Positions 7,881-16,285 of a DNA stretch of 64,000 nucleotides are shown here, one piece after another (the stretch's first letter is position 1; the number at the start of each line of letters is the position of its first letter). The position numbers and the translations under genes were made by a program. Under the pieces are notes generated by a model. It made no database searches and was not told the DNA's origin. It was given only the letters and a program-made list of their open reading frames with translations. Source of the DNA: Cereibacter azotoformans (lineage in GTDB: Bacteria; Pseudomonadota; Alphaproteobacteria; Rhodobacterales; Rhodobacteraceae); contig JAGFXX010000001.1 in the NCBI GenBank assembly GCA_017599285.1, positions 1,364,001 to 1,428,000 on the forward strand, in the 5' to 3' direction.

Positions 7881-9053
7881 TCATTCGTCCTCCGCGATCC
7901 GTGGCAGCCCCAGCAGCATCCGCTTCTCCGCCTCGGTCAGGAAACCCGCGTCCGAAACCCGCGCCCATTGCTGATCCCGCTCGGCCGCCAGCGCCGGCAC
8001 CTGATCGAGATCCGGGCGAAGCTCCACCGCCTCTCCGGTGAAGCCGGCCAGCCAGTGCGAGATCGCCGCCGTGACCCGTGCCGCCAGAGGCAGCACCGTC
8101 AGCCGGTAGAAGGCGCGGTGGGCCTCCTGATAATTCGCGTAGGTCGCCTCGCCGGGTATGCCGAGCAGCATCGGCGGCACGCCGAAGGCAATGGCAATCT
8201 CGCGCGCGGCCGCCTCCTTGGTGGTGTGAAACTCCATGTCCGAAGGCGAGAAGCCCATCGGTTTCCAGTCGAGCCCCCCTTCCAGCAACATGGGCCGGCC
8301 GGCGTTGCGCGCCCCCTGATGGTTCGCCTCGATCTCGCTCACCAGCCGGTCATATTGCTCGGCGGAAAGCGCGCCCTGCCCGTCCACACCCCTGTAGATG
8401 ATGGCGCCCGAGGGGCGCGCGGCATTGTCCAGCAGCGCCTTCGACCAGGCCGAGGCCGAGACATGCACATCCAGCGCCACCGCCGCTGCCTGAAGCGGCG
8501 AAAAGCCGTAGTGGTCATCCTGTGGATGAAAGGTGCGGATATGGCAGATCGGCATCGTCTCGGTCATGTCGAACCGGATGCGCCGTCCCCCCACCGCATA
8601 ATCGTAGGCCACCGGCCATCCATCCGGCCCCGGCACAAGGCTCATCCGGTCCGACCGCAACAGATGCAACTCGCCCGGCAGCCGCGACAGACCCGCCACC
8701 GCCTCCAGATAGGCGTTGCCGGTCAGCAGCAGTTGCCCATAGACCGCCTCCAGCAGTTCCGCCCGGCCCTGAAGCGGGTTCGGACGGGCGATCAGCTCCA
8801 GGATCGGGTGGCTGTCATAGCGCCGCTCGTGATCCTGCAGCAGAAGCGGAAGCGCCGCCGCCGCCTCCGAGATCAGCTTGACCGAACGGAAGGCGATCGG
8901 GTTGCCGAGAAACCCGTTGCGGGTCAGCGACACGGTATCCCGCGGGCTCCAGGCCACGCGCCCCGTGCTCCAGCCCACCAGCGGGCCGGTGGCCGAGGCC
9001 TTCCGCTCGGGCGGCTCGGCCTTTTTCCTCAGGAAGTCGAACAGCATCGGCAA
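7881..9053 (-). CDS. GTA portal protein, HK97 family (g3)
   Basis: A 390-aa HK97-type portal protein. Recognisable segments are SLTRNGFLGNPIAFRSVKLI near the N-terminus, ARPNPLQGRAELLEAVYGQL, MLLEGGLDWKPMGFSPSDM, and IAFGVPPMLLGIPGEATYAN, all landmarks of the family. The portal ring forms the DNA entry/exit channel and the motor's docking site. The 82-nt gap to the terminase gene contains a second perfect hairpin (9088-9109). Confidence 0.95.
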   Translation of the reverse strand: MPMLFDFLRKKAEPPERKASATGPLVGWSTGRVAWSPRDTVSLTRNGFLGNPIAFRSVKLISEAAAALPLLLQDHERRYDSHPILELIARPNPLQGRAELLEAVYGQLLLTGNAYLEAVAGLSRLPGELHLLRSDRMSLVPGPDGWPVAYDYAVGGRRIRFDMTETMPICHIRTFHPQDDHYGFSPLQAAAVALDVHVSASAWSKALLDNAARPSGAIIYRGVDGQGALSAEQYDRLVSEIEANHQGARNAGRPMLLEGGLDWKPMGFSPSDMEFHTTKEAAAREIAIAFGVPPMLLGIPGEATYANYQEAHRAFYRLTVLPLAARVTAAISHWLAGFTGEAVELRPDLDQVPALAAERDQQWARVSDAGFLTEAEKRMLLGLPRIAEDE

Positions 9054-9087
9054 GAACTCCTCTGTCGCGCGGACATGCGCCGCCGCG

Positions 9088-9109
9088 CCGCGGCCCTTGC
9101 AGGCCGCGG
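9088..9109 (-). repeat. Perfect 8-bp GC hairpin between GTA g2 and g3
   Basis: Arms CCGCGGCC (9088-9095) and GGCCGCGG (9102-9109) with loop CTTGCA. No T tract. It occupies the only noncoding space between terminase and portal genes. A role in mRNA processing or translation level between packaging and structural genes is inference. Confidence 0.75.
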
Positions 9110-9135
9110 ATCCCCCCGCTCTCCGGGGTCAGCCG

Positions 9136-10512
9136 TTACAGCAGGCGCATCCGCGGGTTCACCCAGGCCCGCGCCGGCTCGATCATCAGGTCGGTCAGCG
9201 CCCAGACCAGCGCATCCAGCCGGTCAGGCGAGCCGCGGCCGTCGTAGCCGCGCACCGTCATCCGGCACATCTGATCCTCGAGATCGCCCAGACCCCGCAG
9301 ATGCCGGACCCGCCCCTGCTCGTAGAGCGCGGCAACGGGTTCCGCCCGCGCCGCCTTCCCGCGCGAGGCATGGACAGCCCGGAACGGCACGAGCGGGTCG
9401 ATCTGCCGGATCACCGTTTCCACCAGATCACCTCCCTGGTTCACCTCCGCCACCAGCCGATCCGCCCCATGCCGATGCAGCGCATCAAGCGCCGCCCGTG
9501 CCCAGCGATCCGGGCTCGCAGCCCCGACCGAGGCATCCTCGAGCACGACCGCCTGCCAATCCTGAGGCGGGCCGTCGGTCCGCGCGCCCACCACCACGAT
9601 GCCGCATTCGTCCGAGGCTTCGTGCCCGGTCACGGGCGGATCGACCGCCACCACGATCCGGTCGAGGGGACCGGCCTCCTCGGCCCGCAGCGCCTCGATC
9701 CGCACCGTGGTCCAGAGCGCGCCCTCGACATCCTCCAGCAACAGCCCCTCCAGCTCCTGCCGCCCGAGGCGCGTGCCGTCGTAACGGGCATGGACCTCGT
9801 CGAGGAAGGACTTGGCCAGATAGGCACGGTTCGCCTCGGTCGGCGCATGCGTGACCACCGTCGAGGGGTTGTCGAGGATCTGGCGCAGCACCGGCACGTT
9901 GCGCGGCGTCGTCGTCACCACCTGCCGCGGCTGATCGCCCAGCCGCAGCGAGAATTGCAGCATGTCCCACGCCTCTTCGGCGCGGGCCCATTTGGCCAGT
10001 TCGTCGGCCCAGGCGGCGTCGAACTGCGGTCCGCGAAGGCTCTCGGGATCGTGGGCCGAAAACACCTGCGCCACCGCCCCGTTCGGCCACACGAGGCGCT
10101 TGCGCCCCGCCTCCCATTCGGGCCGCCGATCGGGGGGCGAGCAGGCCAGCAGGCCGCTCTCGCCGAAGACCATCACCTCGCGGGTCTGATCGACCGTCTC
10201 GCCCACCAGCGCCACATGGCGCGACCGGCCCGGATCTCCGGGCCTCGGGCCCTCGACCTCCGAGCGGACCCACTCGGCCCCCGCCCGGGTCTTGCCCGCG
10301 CCCCGGCCGCCCATCACCACCCAGCTCTTCCACCCGCCCTCGGGCGCAAGCTGGTGCGGCAGCGCCCAGAACTCGAACATCCAGGGCAGCGCAAGCAGCG
10401 CATCCCCGCCCAGCCGCCCCAGGAACTCATCCGCCCGCTCCTGCGTCACGGAGGCGAGCCAGGCGGCGCCCGACCTCAGCCCGTGCGGCCTCGAGGTCGA
10501 GGGCATAGTCAT
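9136..10512 (-). CDS. GTA terminase large subunit (g2)
   Basis: About 458 aa. Walker A GGRGAGKT is at residues 68-75, a Walker B-like FDAAWADE follows, and the C-terminal nuclease domain shows the acidic motif RIVVAVDPPVTG and a later DGRGSPDRLDALVWALTDL. It packages host DNA into GTA heads in headful fashion; specificity for cos/pac sites is lost in GTAs as a family property. I chose ATG 10512, which overlaps g1 by 86 nt; a GTG at 10449 would shorten the overlap, and an ATG at 10563 would lengthen it, so the start is uncertain. Confidence 0.93.
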   Translation of the reverse strand: MTMPSTSRPHGLRSGAAWLASVTQERADEFLGRLGGDALLALPWMFEFWALPHQLAPEGGWKSWVVMGGRGAGKTRAGAEWVRSEVEGPRPGDPGRSRHVALVGETVDQTREVMVFGESGLLACSPPDRRPEWEAGRKRLVWPNGAVAQVFSAHDPESLRGPQFDAAWADELAKWARAEEAWDMLQFSLRLGDQPRQVVTTTPRNVPVLRQILDNPSTVVTHAPTEANRAYLAKSFLDEVHARYDGTRLGRQELEGLLLEDVEGALWTTVRIEALRAEEAGPLDRIVVAVDPPVTGHEASDECGIVVVGARTDGPPQDWQAVVLEDASVGAASPDRWARAALDALHRHGADRLVAEVNQGGDLVETVIRQIDPLVPFRAVHASRGKAARAEPVAALYEQGRVRHLRGLGDLEDQMCRMTVRGYDGRGSPDRLDALVWALTDLMIEPARAWVNPRMRLL

Positions 10513-10744
10513 GGACGATCCCGCCCGCTGTCCTGCGTAGCCGTTCAACCCTTGCCCTTTCATCCATCACCAGTTGAAGCGCGACCTTGAGATCCTTCAC
10601 CGCCTGCACGGCGGCGCGAACCTCCTCGGCCCGGCCTTCCGTCAGCTTCCTGCGGGCGCGGACCAGATCCTCGGCCGCCTCGCGGTAAAGCTCTTCCGTC
10701 TCCGCCAGCAGATCCACCGGCGGGGGTTTCTTCACGATCGTCAT
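10427..10744 (-). CDS. GTA small terminase (g1)
   Basis: A 105-aa helical protein (MTIVKKPPPVDLLAETEELY..., with EEVRAAVQAVKDLKVALQL) in the position of the RcGTA TerS gene, directly upstream of and overlapping the large terminase. It probably helps load DNA on the packaging motor. An in-frame ATG at 10834 would add 30 residues; it lies at the predicted transcription start, so a leaderless longer form is possible. The shorter start at 10744 is preferred because the upstream residues are basic and low in helix propensity. Confidence 0.82.
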   Translation of the reverse strand: MTIVKKPPPVDLLAETEELYREAAEDLVRARRKLTEGRAEEVRAAVQAVKDLKVALQLVMDERARVERLRRTAGGIVHDYALDLEAARAEVGRRLARLRDAGAGG

Positions 10745-10841
10745 GTGCAGCTGCTTCCGCCTCCCGAGGCTCGGCCGGCCAAAGGAAAAGCGGCCCCGGG
10801 TTGCCCCGTGCCGCTTGCCCACCTCTTCCAGCATGTCACAA

Positions 10842-10870
10842 GGGATACATCGGACCGCCCGCCAAGTCAA
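10842..10870 (-). promoter_or_regulatory. Predicted sigma70-type promoter of the GTA cluster
   Basis: On the minus strand, -35 TTGACT (10865-10870), a 17-bp spacer, and -10 TATCCC (10842-10847). Predicted transcript start is near 10835, about 90 nt upstream of the preferred g1 start. It lies in the 200-nt gap between mltG and g1, so the GTA operon can be transcribed separately from mltG. GTA operons are known to be controlled by GafA and CtrA; I did not recognise their sites here. Confidence 0.65.
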
Positions 10871-10944
10871 GCGGAAAACCGTTCCCCGTCAAAGACTTAT
10901 CGTGCGATCCCTTAACCTTTCGGCAAGGATCGCGCCCCGCCCGG

Positions 10945-12123
10945 TCACTCGCCCTGGATCCCCACCGGAGGCGGCATCCCGCGCTCGGCCTCGATCCGCC
11001 GCCAGGCAGCCACATTGCGGTTGTGCTCGGCCAGGGTCCGCGCGAAGGCGTGGCCCCCGCTGCCATCGGCCACGAAATAAAGGTAATCCGTCTCGGCCGG
11101 GTTCAGCGCCGCCTCGATCGAGAGCCGGCCCGGATTGGCAATGGGCGTGGGCGGCAGCCCGTCGATCACATAGGTGTTGTAATCGGTCCGGCGGCGTAGC
11201 TCGCTCTGCCGCAGACCGCGGCCGAGGACGCCCTTGCCCTCGGTGATGCCATAGATCACCGTCGGGTCCGTCTGCAGCCGCATCCCCTGCGCCAGCCTGT
11301 TGACGAAGACGCTCGCCACCTGCGGCCGCTCCGAGGAAATGCCGGTCTCCTTCTCGACGATGCTCGCCATGATCATCGCCTCTTCGGGCGATCCATAGGG
11401 CACGCTCGGGGACCGCGCGGCCCACAGCTCGGCCATGATGCGCGCCTGCCGCTCCTGCATCTGCGCCAGAAGCGCCGCCCGGTCATCCCCCCGCGCCACC
11501 TCGTAACTGTCCGGGGCCAGCGAACCCTCCGGCGGAACCTCCTTGATCTCGCCCTCGAGGAACTCGGCCTTGCGCAGGCTCTCGACCACCTGCCAGCTCG
11601 TCACGCCCTCCGCCAGCGTCACACGCCAGCGCAGGTCGCCTTCCCCGGCCGCCTCCCGGTAGGCTTCGGGCGCCTCACCCTCCCCCGGCACGAACTTCGC
11701 CACCTCGACATAGCGGCCCTCGCCCGCGTCGAACTCGCGCAGGATGATCTCGGCCGCCACCACGCCGATCCGGTAATTCACCTCGCGCCCGCAGGTCGAT
11801 TGCCCGCCCGCCGTCAGAATGTCGAGGATCTGGGCCATCGAGGCGCCCGGCGGCAGCAGATAGCTGCCGAACTTGAGCCCCGCGGCCTTGTCGGAATAGT
11901 CCGCCCCGATGCGGAAGATGCGCGCATCGCTCACCGCGCCCTGCGACTCGAGCCGCCGGCTCACGACCGACAGCGAGTCTCCCCGCTCGACCCGCAGGCA
12001 GACGGCCTCGGTCAGCGGCCCGGGGCCGATGTATTCCTGCCGCCCCCAGGCCAGCAACCCTGCCGCCGCCACCAGCACCACGATGAACAGGGTGAGCGCG
12101 TTGGAGGCGACAGAGCGCCACAT
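10945..12123 (-). CDS. mltG: Endolytic murein transglycosylase MltG (YceG-like)
   Basis: About 392 aa with an N-terminal membrane anchor (residues ~8-27, ALTLFIVVLVAAAGLLAWG) and a periplasmic YceG domain. The catalytic glutamate is in IMASIVEKETG, followed by QVASVFVNRLAQGMRLQTDP, the conserved signature. The enzyme cuts nascent peptidoglycan and sets glycan strand length. ATG 12123 overlaps the fabF stop as ATGA; this FabF-MltG neighbourhood is common in proteobacteria. A GTG three bases upstream is an alternative start. Confidence 0.95.
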   Translation of the reverse strand: MWRSVASNALTLFIVVLVAAAGLLAWGRQEYIGPGPLTEAVCLRVERGDSLSVVSRRLESQGAVSDARIFRIGADYSDKAAGLKFGSYLLPPGASMAQILDILTAGGQSTCGREVNYRIGVVAAEIILREFDAGEGRYVEVAKFVPGEGEAPEAYREAAGEGDLRWRVTLAEGVTSWQVVESLRKAEFLEGEIKEVPPEGSLAPDSYEVARGDDRAALLAQMQERQARIMAELWAARSPSVPYGSPEEAMIMASIVEKETGISSERPQVASVFVNRLAQGMRLQTDPTVIYGITEGKGVLGRGLRQSELRRRTDYNTYVIDGLPPTPIANPGRLSIEAALNPAETDYLYFVADGSGGHAFARTLAEHNRNVAAWRRIEAERGMPPPVGIQGE

Positions 12124-13385
12124 CACGAAGTGACCCGCCCGAGGATGAGCGACGCGTTGGTGCCGCCGAACCCGAACGAGTTCGACAGCGCCACGTCGAT
12201 CTTGCGCGGCCGCGCCACCTTCGGCGCGAGGTCGATCTTCGCCTCGACCGCGGGGTTCTCGAGGTTCAGCGTCGGCGGCGCCACCTGATCGCGGATCGCG
12301 AGCACGCAGAAGATCGCCTCGACCGCACCGGCCGCGCCCAGCAGATGGCCGATGCTCGACTTGGTCGAGGACATGGTGGCCTCGGCCGCGGCATCGCCCA
12401 GAAGCCGCTCGACGGCGCCCAGCTCGATCACGTCGGCCATGGTCGAGGTGCCGTGGGCGTTGATGTAGTCGATGGCCGAGGCCTCGAGACCCGCGCGCTT
12501 CAGCGCCATGGTCATCGAGCGGAAGCCGCCGTCGCCATCCTCGGAAGGCGCGGTGATGTGGTAGGCATCGCCCGACAGGCCATAGCCCAGCACCTCGGCA
12601 TAGATCTTCGCGCCCCGCGCCACGGCATGCTCATACTCCTCGAGCACGACGACGCCCGCACCCTCGCCCATCACGAATCCGTCGCGGTCGGCGTCCCAGG
12701 GCCGCGAGGCGGCCTCGGGCTCGTTGCCCCGCTTGGTCGAGAGCGCCTTGCAGGCGTTGAAGCCGGCGATCCCGATCTCCGAGATCGGGCTCTCGGCGCC
12801 GCCCGCCAGCATGACGTCGGCATCCCCCAGCTGGATCAGCCGCGCCGCGTCGCCGATCGCATGGGCGCCGGTCGAGCAGGCGGTGACGACCGCATGGTTC
12901 GGCCCCTTGTAGCCGAAGCGGATCGAGACCTGCCCCGAAGCCAGGTTGATGAGCGCCGAGGGGATGAAGAACGGCGAGACGCGCTTGGGCCCCTTCTCCT
13001 TGATCAGGACGGCCGTGTCGGCGATGGCCGAAAGCCCGCCGATGCCCGAGCCGATCATCACGCCCGTGCGGCAGCGCTGCTCCTCGGTCTCGGGCACCCA
13101 GCCCGAGTCCGTCACCGCCTGCCCGGCCGCGGCCATGGCATAGAGAATGAAGTCGTCGACCTTGCGGCGGTCCTTCGGCTCCATCCAGTCGTCGGCGTTG
13201 AAGGTGCCGTCCGTGCCGTCGCCCAGCGGGATCTCGCAGGCATATTGGGTGGTCACGCTGGACGCGTCGAAGCGCGTGATGGGCCTCGCACCGGACTTCC
13301 CGGCCAGCAGGCGTTTCCACGTCTCCTCGACGCCGCACGCCAGCGGCGTGACCATGCCCAGCCCCGTGACAACCACTCGACGCAT
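12123..13385 (-). CDS. fabF: 3-oxoacyl-ACP synthase II
   Basis: A 420-aa ketosynthase of normal FabF length. Catalytic Cys170 is in VVTACSTGAHA, with the histidines in NAHGTSTMAD and in KSSIGHLLGAAG. It condenses malonyl-ACP with acyl-ACP in fatty acid elongation. Start ATG 13385 (MRRVVVTGLGMVTPLA) matches the family N-terminus; the frame remains open far upstream through GC-rich noncoding DNA, which I treat as chance. It follows acpP and fabG on the same strand but is separated from acpP by a terminator and a hairpin array. Confidence 0.97.
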   Translation of the reverse strand: MRRVVVTGLGMVTPLACGVEETWKRLLAGKSGARPITRFDASSVTTQYACEIPLGDGTDGTFNADDWMEPKDRRKVDDFILYAMAAAGQAVTDSGWVPETEEQRCRTGVMIGSGIGGLSAIADTAVLIKEKGPKRVSPFFIPSALINLASGQVSIRFGYKGPNHAVVTACSTGAHAIGDAARLIQLGDADVMLAGGAESPISEIGIAGFNACKALSTKRGNEPEAASRPWDADRDGFVMGEGAGVVVLEEYEHAVARGAKIYAEVLGYGLSGDAYHITAPSEDGDGGFRSMTMALKRAGLEASAIDYINAHGTSTMADVIELGAVERLLGDAAAEATMSSTKSSIGHLLGAAGAVEAIFCVLAIRDQVAPPTLNLENPAVEAKIDLAPKVARPRKIDVALSNSFGFGGTNASLILGRVTS

Positions 13386-13505
13386 GCCATGACTCCTCTG
13401 CCAGCCCGTGCCCGGGCCCTTGTGGGTTGCGGTCTTACACGCGGCCACCGTCCTTCGCAACAAGCGCGGCCGCGGCCATGCGCCTGTCCGCCGCTCTCCG
13501 GGGAT

Positions 13506-13699
13506 GCCGCGAGAGGGGGCATCGACCCCCCTCCCGCGGCGTTGCCACGGACCGGGAACCCGCGGTCCTTCGAAGGGCGATGGGGGAGCTGCCGCGCGTC
13601 CCGCCGCGGCAGCTGCGCGCCGATGGCCGATCCGGGGCCGGTCGATGGGCCCGGCCCCGGCAGGGCCGGTTGCGGGGGTTCGATGCCCCCGCAACCGGC
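13506..13699. repeat. Array of five consecutive GC-rich hairpins between acpP and fabF
   Basis: Five back-to-back inverted repeats: 13506-13540 (6+7 bp stem, loop CATCGAC), 13549-13568 (6 bp outer stem), 13587-13614 (perfect 10 bp, AGCTGCCGCG arm), 13632-13660 (perfect 10 bp, loop TCGATGGGC) and 13665-13699 (perfect 14 bp, loop TTCGATG). Three loops share TCGATG or its complement. No T tracts follow them. They fill the upstream leader of fabF on the minus strand. No protein-coding signal is convincing in this 440-nt gap. Confidence 0.8.
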
Positions 13700-13765
13700 A
13701 CCTCCCCGTCCGGCCGTTCACAACTGACCGGGGTGCAAGGGCCCGAGCCTGTGCCGCACGCAACG

Positions 13766-13795
13766 AAAACCCCCGCCGAGCACGCTCGACGGGGG
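13766..13795 (-). terminator. Intrinsic terminator downstream of acpP
   Basis: On the minus strand a stem CCCCCGTCGAGC / GCTCGGCGGGGG (one mismatch, 13770-13795) is followed by TTTT (13766-13769). It begins 32 nt after the acpP stop. It would isolate the very abundant acpP transcript from fabF. Confidence 0.85.
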
Positions 13796-13827
13796 CCAAT
13801 GTCGCGGACCCGAGGTCCGGTGGAAGC

Positions 13828-14061
13828 TCAGGCGGCTTCCGAGATGAACTTCACCGCATCGCCGAAGGTCTGGATGGTTTCGGCCGCATCGTCCGGGATC
13901 TCGATGCCGAACTCTTCCTCGAAGGCCATCACGAGCTCGACCGTGTCGAGGCTGTCCGCGCCGAGGTCGTCGATGAACGAGGCATTCTCGGTCACCTTTT
14001 CCTCTTCGACGCCCAGATGCTCGACGACGATCTTCTTCACGCGATCAGCGATGTCGCTCAT
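13828..14061 (-). CDS. acpP: Acyl carrier protein
   Basis: A 77-aa acidic ACP with the phosphopantetheine attachment Ser37 in the [12 protein letters not shown] motif. It carries growing acyl chains for fatty acid synthesis and donates them to phospholipid and lipid A enzymes. It lies between fabG and fabF with its own predicted promoter (14167-14195) and terminator (13766-13795), so it is probably expressed as a single-gene transcript. Sequence and length fit housekeeping AcpP rather than a specialised ACP. Confidence 0.98.
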   Translation of the reverse strand: MSDIADRVKKIVVEHLGVEEEKVTENASFIDDLGADSLDTVELVMAFEEEFGIEIPDDAAETIQTFGDAVKFISEAA

Positions 14062-14166
14062 GTCACTTCCTCATTCGTTGCGGGAGGGTTCCCGGCTCGT
14101 TGTCCCTTGCCCTGCGGCAACTGGTGCAGTTCAGCCGGCGGCGTCAGCCCCGGCAACTCTGACGGG

Positions 14167-14195
14167 CCTATAGCAAGGCTCCTTCGCCAAGGCAA
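14167..14195 (-). promoter_or_regulatory. Predicted promoter of acpP
   Basis: On the minus strand -35 TTGCCT (14190-14195), a 17-bp spacer and -10 TATAGG (14167-14172). Predicted transcript start near 14160 gives a leader of about 100 nt before the acpP ATG at 14061. This is a close match to the sigma70 consensus for such GC-rich DNA. Confidence 0.65.
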
Positions 14196-14238
14196 ACGCT
14201 TTCCCGCGCCGAAAGTGCCGCATCCCGCCGGCGCTTTT

Positions 14239-14976
14239 TCAGAGCATGGCCATGCCGCCGTTCACATGCAGCGTGGCCCCCGTGACATAGCCCGCCTCGA
14301 GGCTGGAAAGATAGAGAACGGCCGCCGCGATGTCCTGCGCCTCGCCCATCCGCCCCATCGGAACCTGGCCGAGGATGCGTGCCTTCTGCTCGTCGTTCAG
14401 CTTGTCCGTCATGGCCGTCCCGATGAAGCCCGGCGCCACGGCATTGACCGTGATGCCCCGGCTCGCGACTTCGGCGGCCAGGCTCTTCGACATGGCGACC
14501 ACTCCCGCCTTCGAGGCGGCATAGTTGGCCTGTCCCGTATTTCCCGTCGCGCCCACGATCGAGGTGATGTTGACGATGCGCCCCCAGCGCGCCTTCATCA
14601 TGCCGCGCAGCACGCCCCGGCAAAGGCGGAAGGTCGAGGTCAGGTTGACCTCGATCACCTGCGTCCAGTCCTCGTCCGACATCCGCATGGCCAGCTGGTC
14701 GCGCGTGATGCCCGCGTTGTTGACCAGGATATCCACCGCGCCCATGGCGTCCGCCGCCTGCTTCGGCAGCGCCTCGACCGCCGCGGCGTCCGAGAGGTTG
14801 CAGGCCAGCACATGAGCCCGCCCGCCCAGCTCCGCCGCCAGCTCCTCGAGAGGGCCCGTCCGCGTGCCCGACAGCGCGACCGTCGCCCCCGCCGCATGGA
14901 GCGCGCGCGCGATGCCACCGCCGATACCGCCCGAAGCGCCTGTGATCAGCGCAGATTTTCCCGTCAGATCGAACAT
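14239..14976 (-). CDS. fabG: 3-oxoacyl-ACP reductase
   Basis: A 245-aa short-chain dehydrogenase. The NADP-binding motif TGASGGIGG is at residues 12-20, the NNAG motif at 86-89, and the catalytic triad is Ser139, Tyr152 and Lys156 (NYAASKAG). The C-terminus (ATLHVNGGMAML) is the FabG form. It reduces 3-oxoacyl-ACP in each elongation cycle. The ATG at 14976 matches the family start (MFDLTGKSALITG). Its gene order with acpP and fabF is the conserved fab cluster; fabD is not in this window. Confidence 0.97.
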   Translation of the reverse strand: MFDLTGKSALITGASGGIGGGIARALHAAGATVALSGTRTGPLEELAAELGGRAHVLACNLSDAAAVEALPKQAADAMGAVDILVNNAGITRDQLAMRMSDEDWTQVIEVNLTSTFRLCRGVLRGMMKARWGRIVNITSIVGATGNTGQANYAASKAGVVAMSKSLAAEVASRGITVNAVAPGFIGTAMTDKLNDEQKARILGQVPMGRMGEAQDIAAAVLYLSSLEAGYVTGATLHVNGGMAML

Positions 14977-15235
14977 GGTCCGTCTCCTCGCATTGGCTTT
15001 GGCGCCCTTTACCAGCGGCAGGACAGGCGCGCCACCCGACTTCGCCGCCGCAACGCCGCGACAGGATGCACGCGATCTTCCGCCGCCTCGCCTGCCTCGC
15101 AGAGGCTCGCCGGAGACGCCGTCCGCGAACAGGCCGCAAAGGCTTCCGGTTTTCGTGATCATCCGCCGGGCGGCGGACCGCCCGGCCGGGGCTTTCTCCC
15201 CTTGACGTCGCACTCGCGGCGGTGAAAACACCGCC

Positions 15236-16285
15236 ATGGCCACCGCGACCCTCACCATCGACCTGGACGCCATCGCCGCCAACTGGCGCGCGCTCGACCA
15301 GATGACCGCCTCCGACTGCCAGACCGGCGCCGTCGTGAAGGCTGACGCCTACGGGCTCGGCGCGGCCAAGGTCGCCCATGCCCTCGCCCGGGCCGGCGCC
15401 CGGCGCTTCTTCGTCGCCGCCTGCGAGGAAGGGGCCGAGGTGCGCCGCGCGCTCGGCTCCGGCCCGCAGATCTGCGTCTTCTCGGGCCATATGGAGGGCG
15501 ACACCGCCCTCATCCGCGACTTCGACCTCACGCCCATGCTGAACTCGATCGAGCAGCTCACCCGGCATTTCGAGACGCTCGGCGGCCAGCCCTTCGGGCT
15601 TCAGCTCGACAGCGGCATGAACCGGCTCGGGCTCGAGCCCGGCGAGTGGGAGGCCGTGGCCGCCACCGCCCTCGAGGCGGGCCCGGAACTGCTGATGAGC
15701 CATCTCGCCTGCGCGGACGAGCCCGACCATCCGATGAACACCGAGCAGCTCCGCGCCTTCCGCGCCATGACCGACGGGACCGGCGTTCCCCGCTCGCTCT
15801 CGGCCACCGGCGGCATCCTGCTTGGCCCCGCCTGGCATTTCGAGCTGACCCGCCCAGGCATCGGCCTCTACGGCGGCCGCCCGTTCGAGGAGGCCCGCCC
15901 GGTGGTGCATCTGTCGCTTCCGGTGGTGCAGGTGCGCGAGGTCGAGATCGGCGAGCCCGTGGGCTATTCCAACAGCTGGACGGCCGAACACACCTCGACC
16001 ATCGCCACGGTCGCCGCGGGCTACGCCGATGGCCTGCCGCGCACGCTGTCCTCGAGGGCTTCGCTCTTTGCCGGCCGCGTGCCCTGCCCGCTCGTCGGCC
16101 GTGTCTCGATGGACCTCATCACCGTGGACGTGAGCCATCTCCCCGAGGTGCCGGACGCGCTCGACATCCTGTGCCGCCACCAGACGCCCGACGATCTGGC
16201 CGACACGGCGGGAACCATCGGCTACGAGATCCTCACCAGTCTCGGGCGCCGCTACCAGCGCCGCTACGGGGCGCTCGCGGCGTGA
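15236..16285 (+). CDS. alr: Alanine racemase
   Basis: A 349-aa fold-type III PLP enzyme. The PLP lysine is Lys35 in [16 protein letters not shown] holds the second catalytic tyrosine region, and [17 protein letters not shown] is the family's C-terminal signature. It makes D-alanine for peptidoglycan. It is the first gene of a plus-strand run divergent from fabG, and its stop overlaps the mlaE GTG start (GTGA), so it is co-transcribed with the lipid transporter genes. Confidence 0.96.
   Translation: MATATLTIDLDAIAANWRALDQMTASDCQTGAVVKADAYGLGAAKVAHALARAGARRFFVAACEEGAEVRRALGSGPQICVFSGHMEGDTALIRDFDLTPMLNSIEQLTRHFETLGGQPFGLQLDSGMNRLGLEPGEWEAVAATALEAGPELLMSHLACADEPDHPMNTEQLRAFRAMTDGTGVPRSLSATGGILLGPAWHFELTRPGIGLYGGRPFEEARPVVHLSLPVVQVREVEIGEPVGYSNSWTAEHTSTIATVAAGYADGLPRTLSSRASLFAGRVPCPLVGRVSMDLITVDVSHLPEVPDALDILCRHQTPDDLADTAGTIGYEILTSLGRRYQRRYGALAA

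Noticed and set aside
12123..13799. N-terminal extension of fabF to 558 aa
   Set aside because: The extension runs through the hairpin array and has no similarity to ketosynthases; MRRVVVTGLG at 13385 is the normal start.
15202..15230. Promoter TTGACG upstream of alr
   Set aside because: A -35-like hexamer is present, but the 17-bp spaced -10 (AAAACA) is poor and would leave only a few bases before the ATG.
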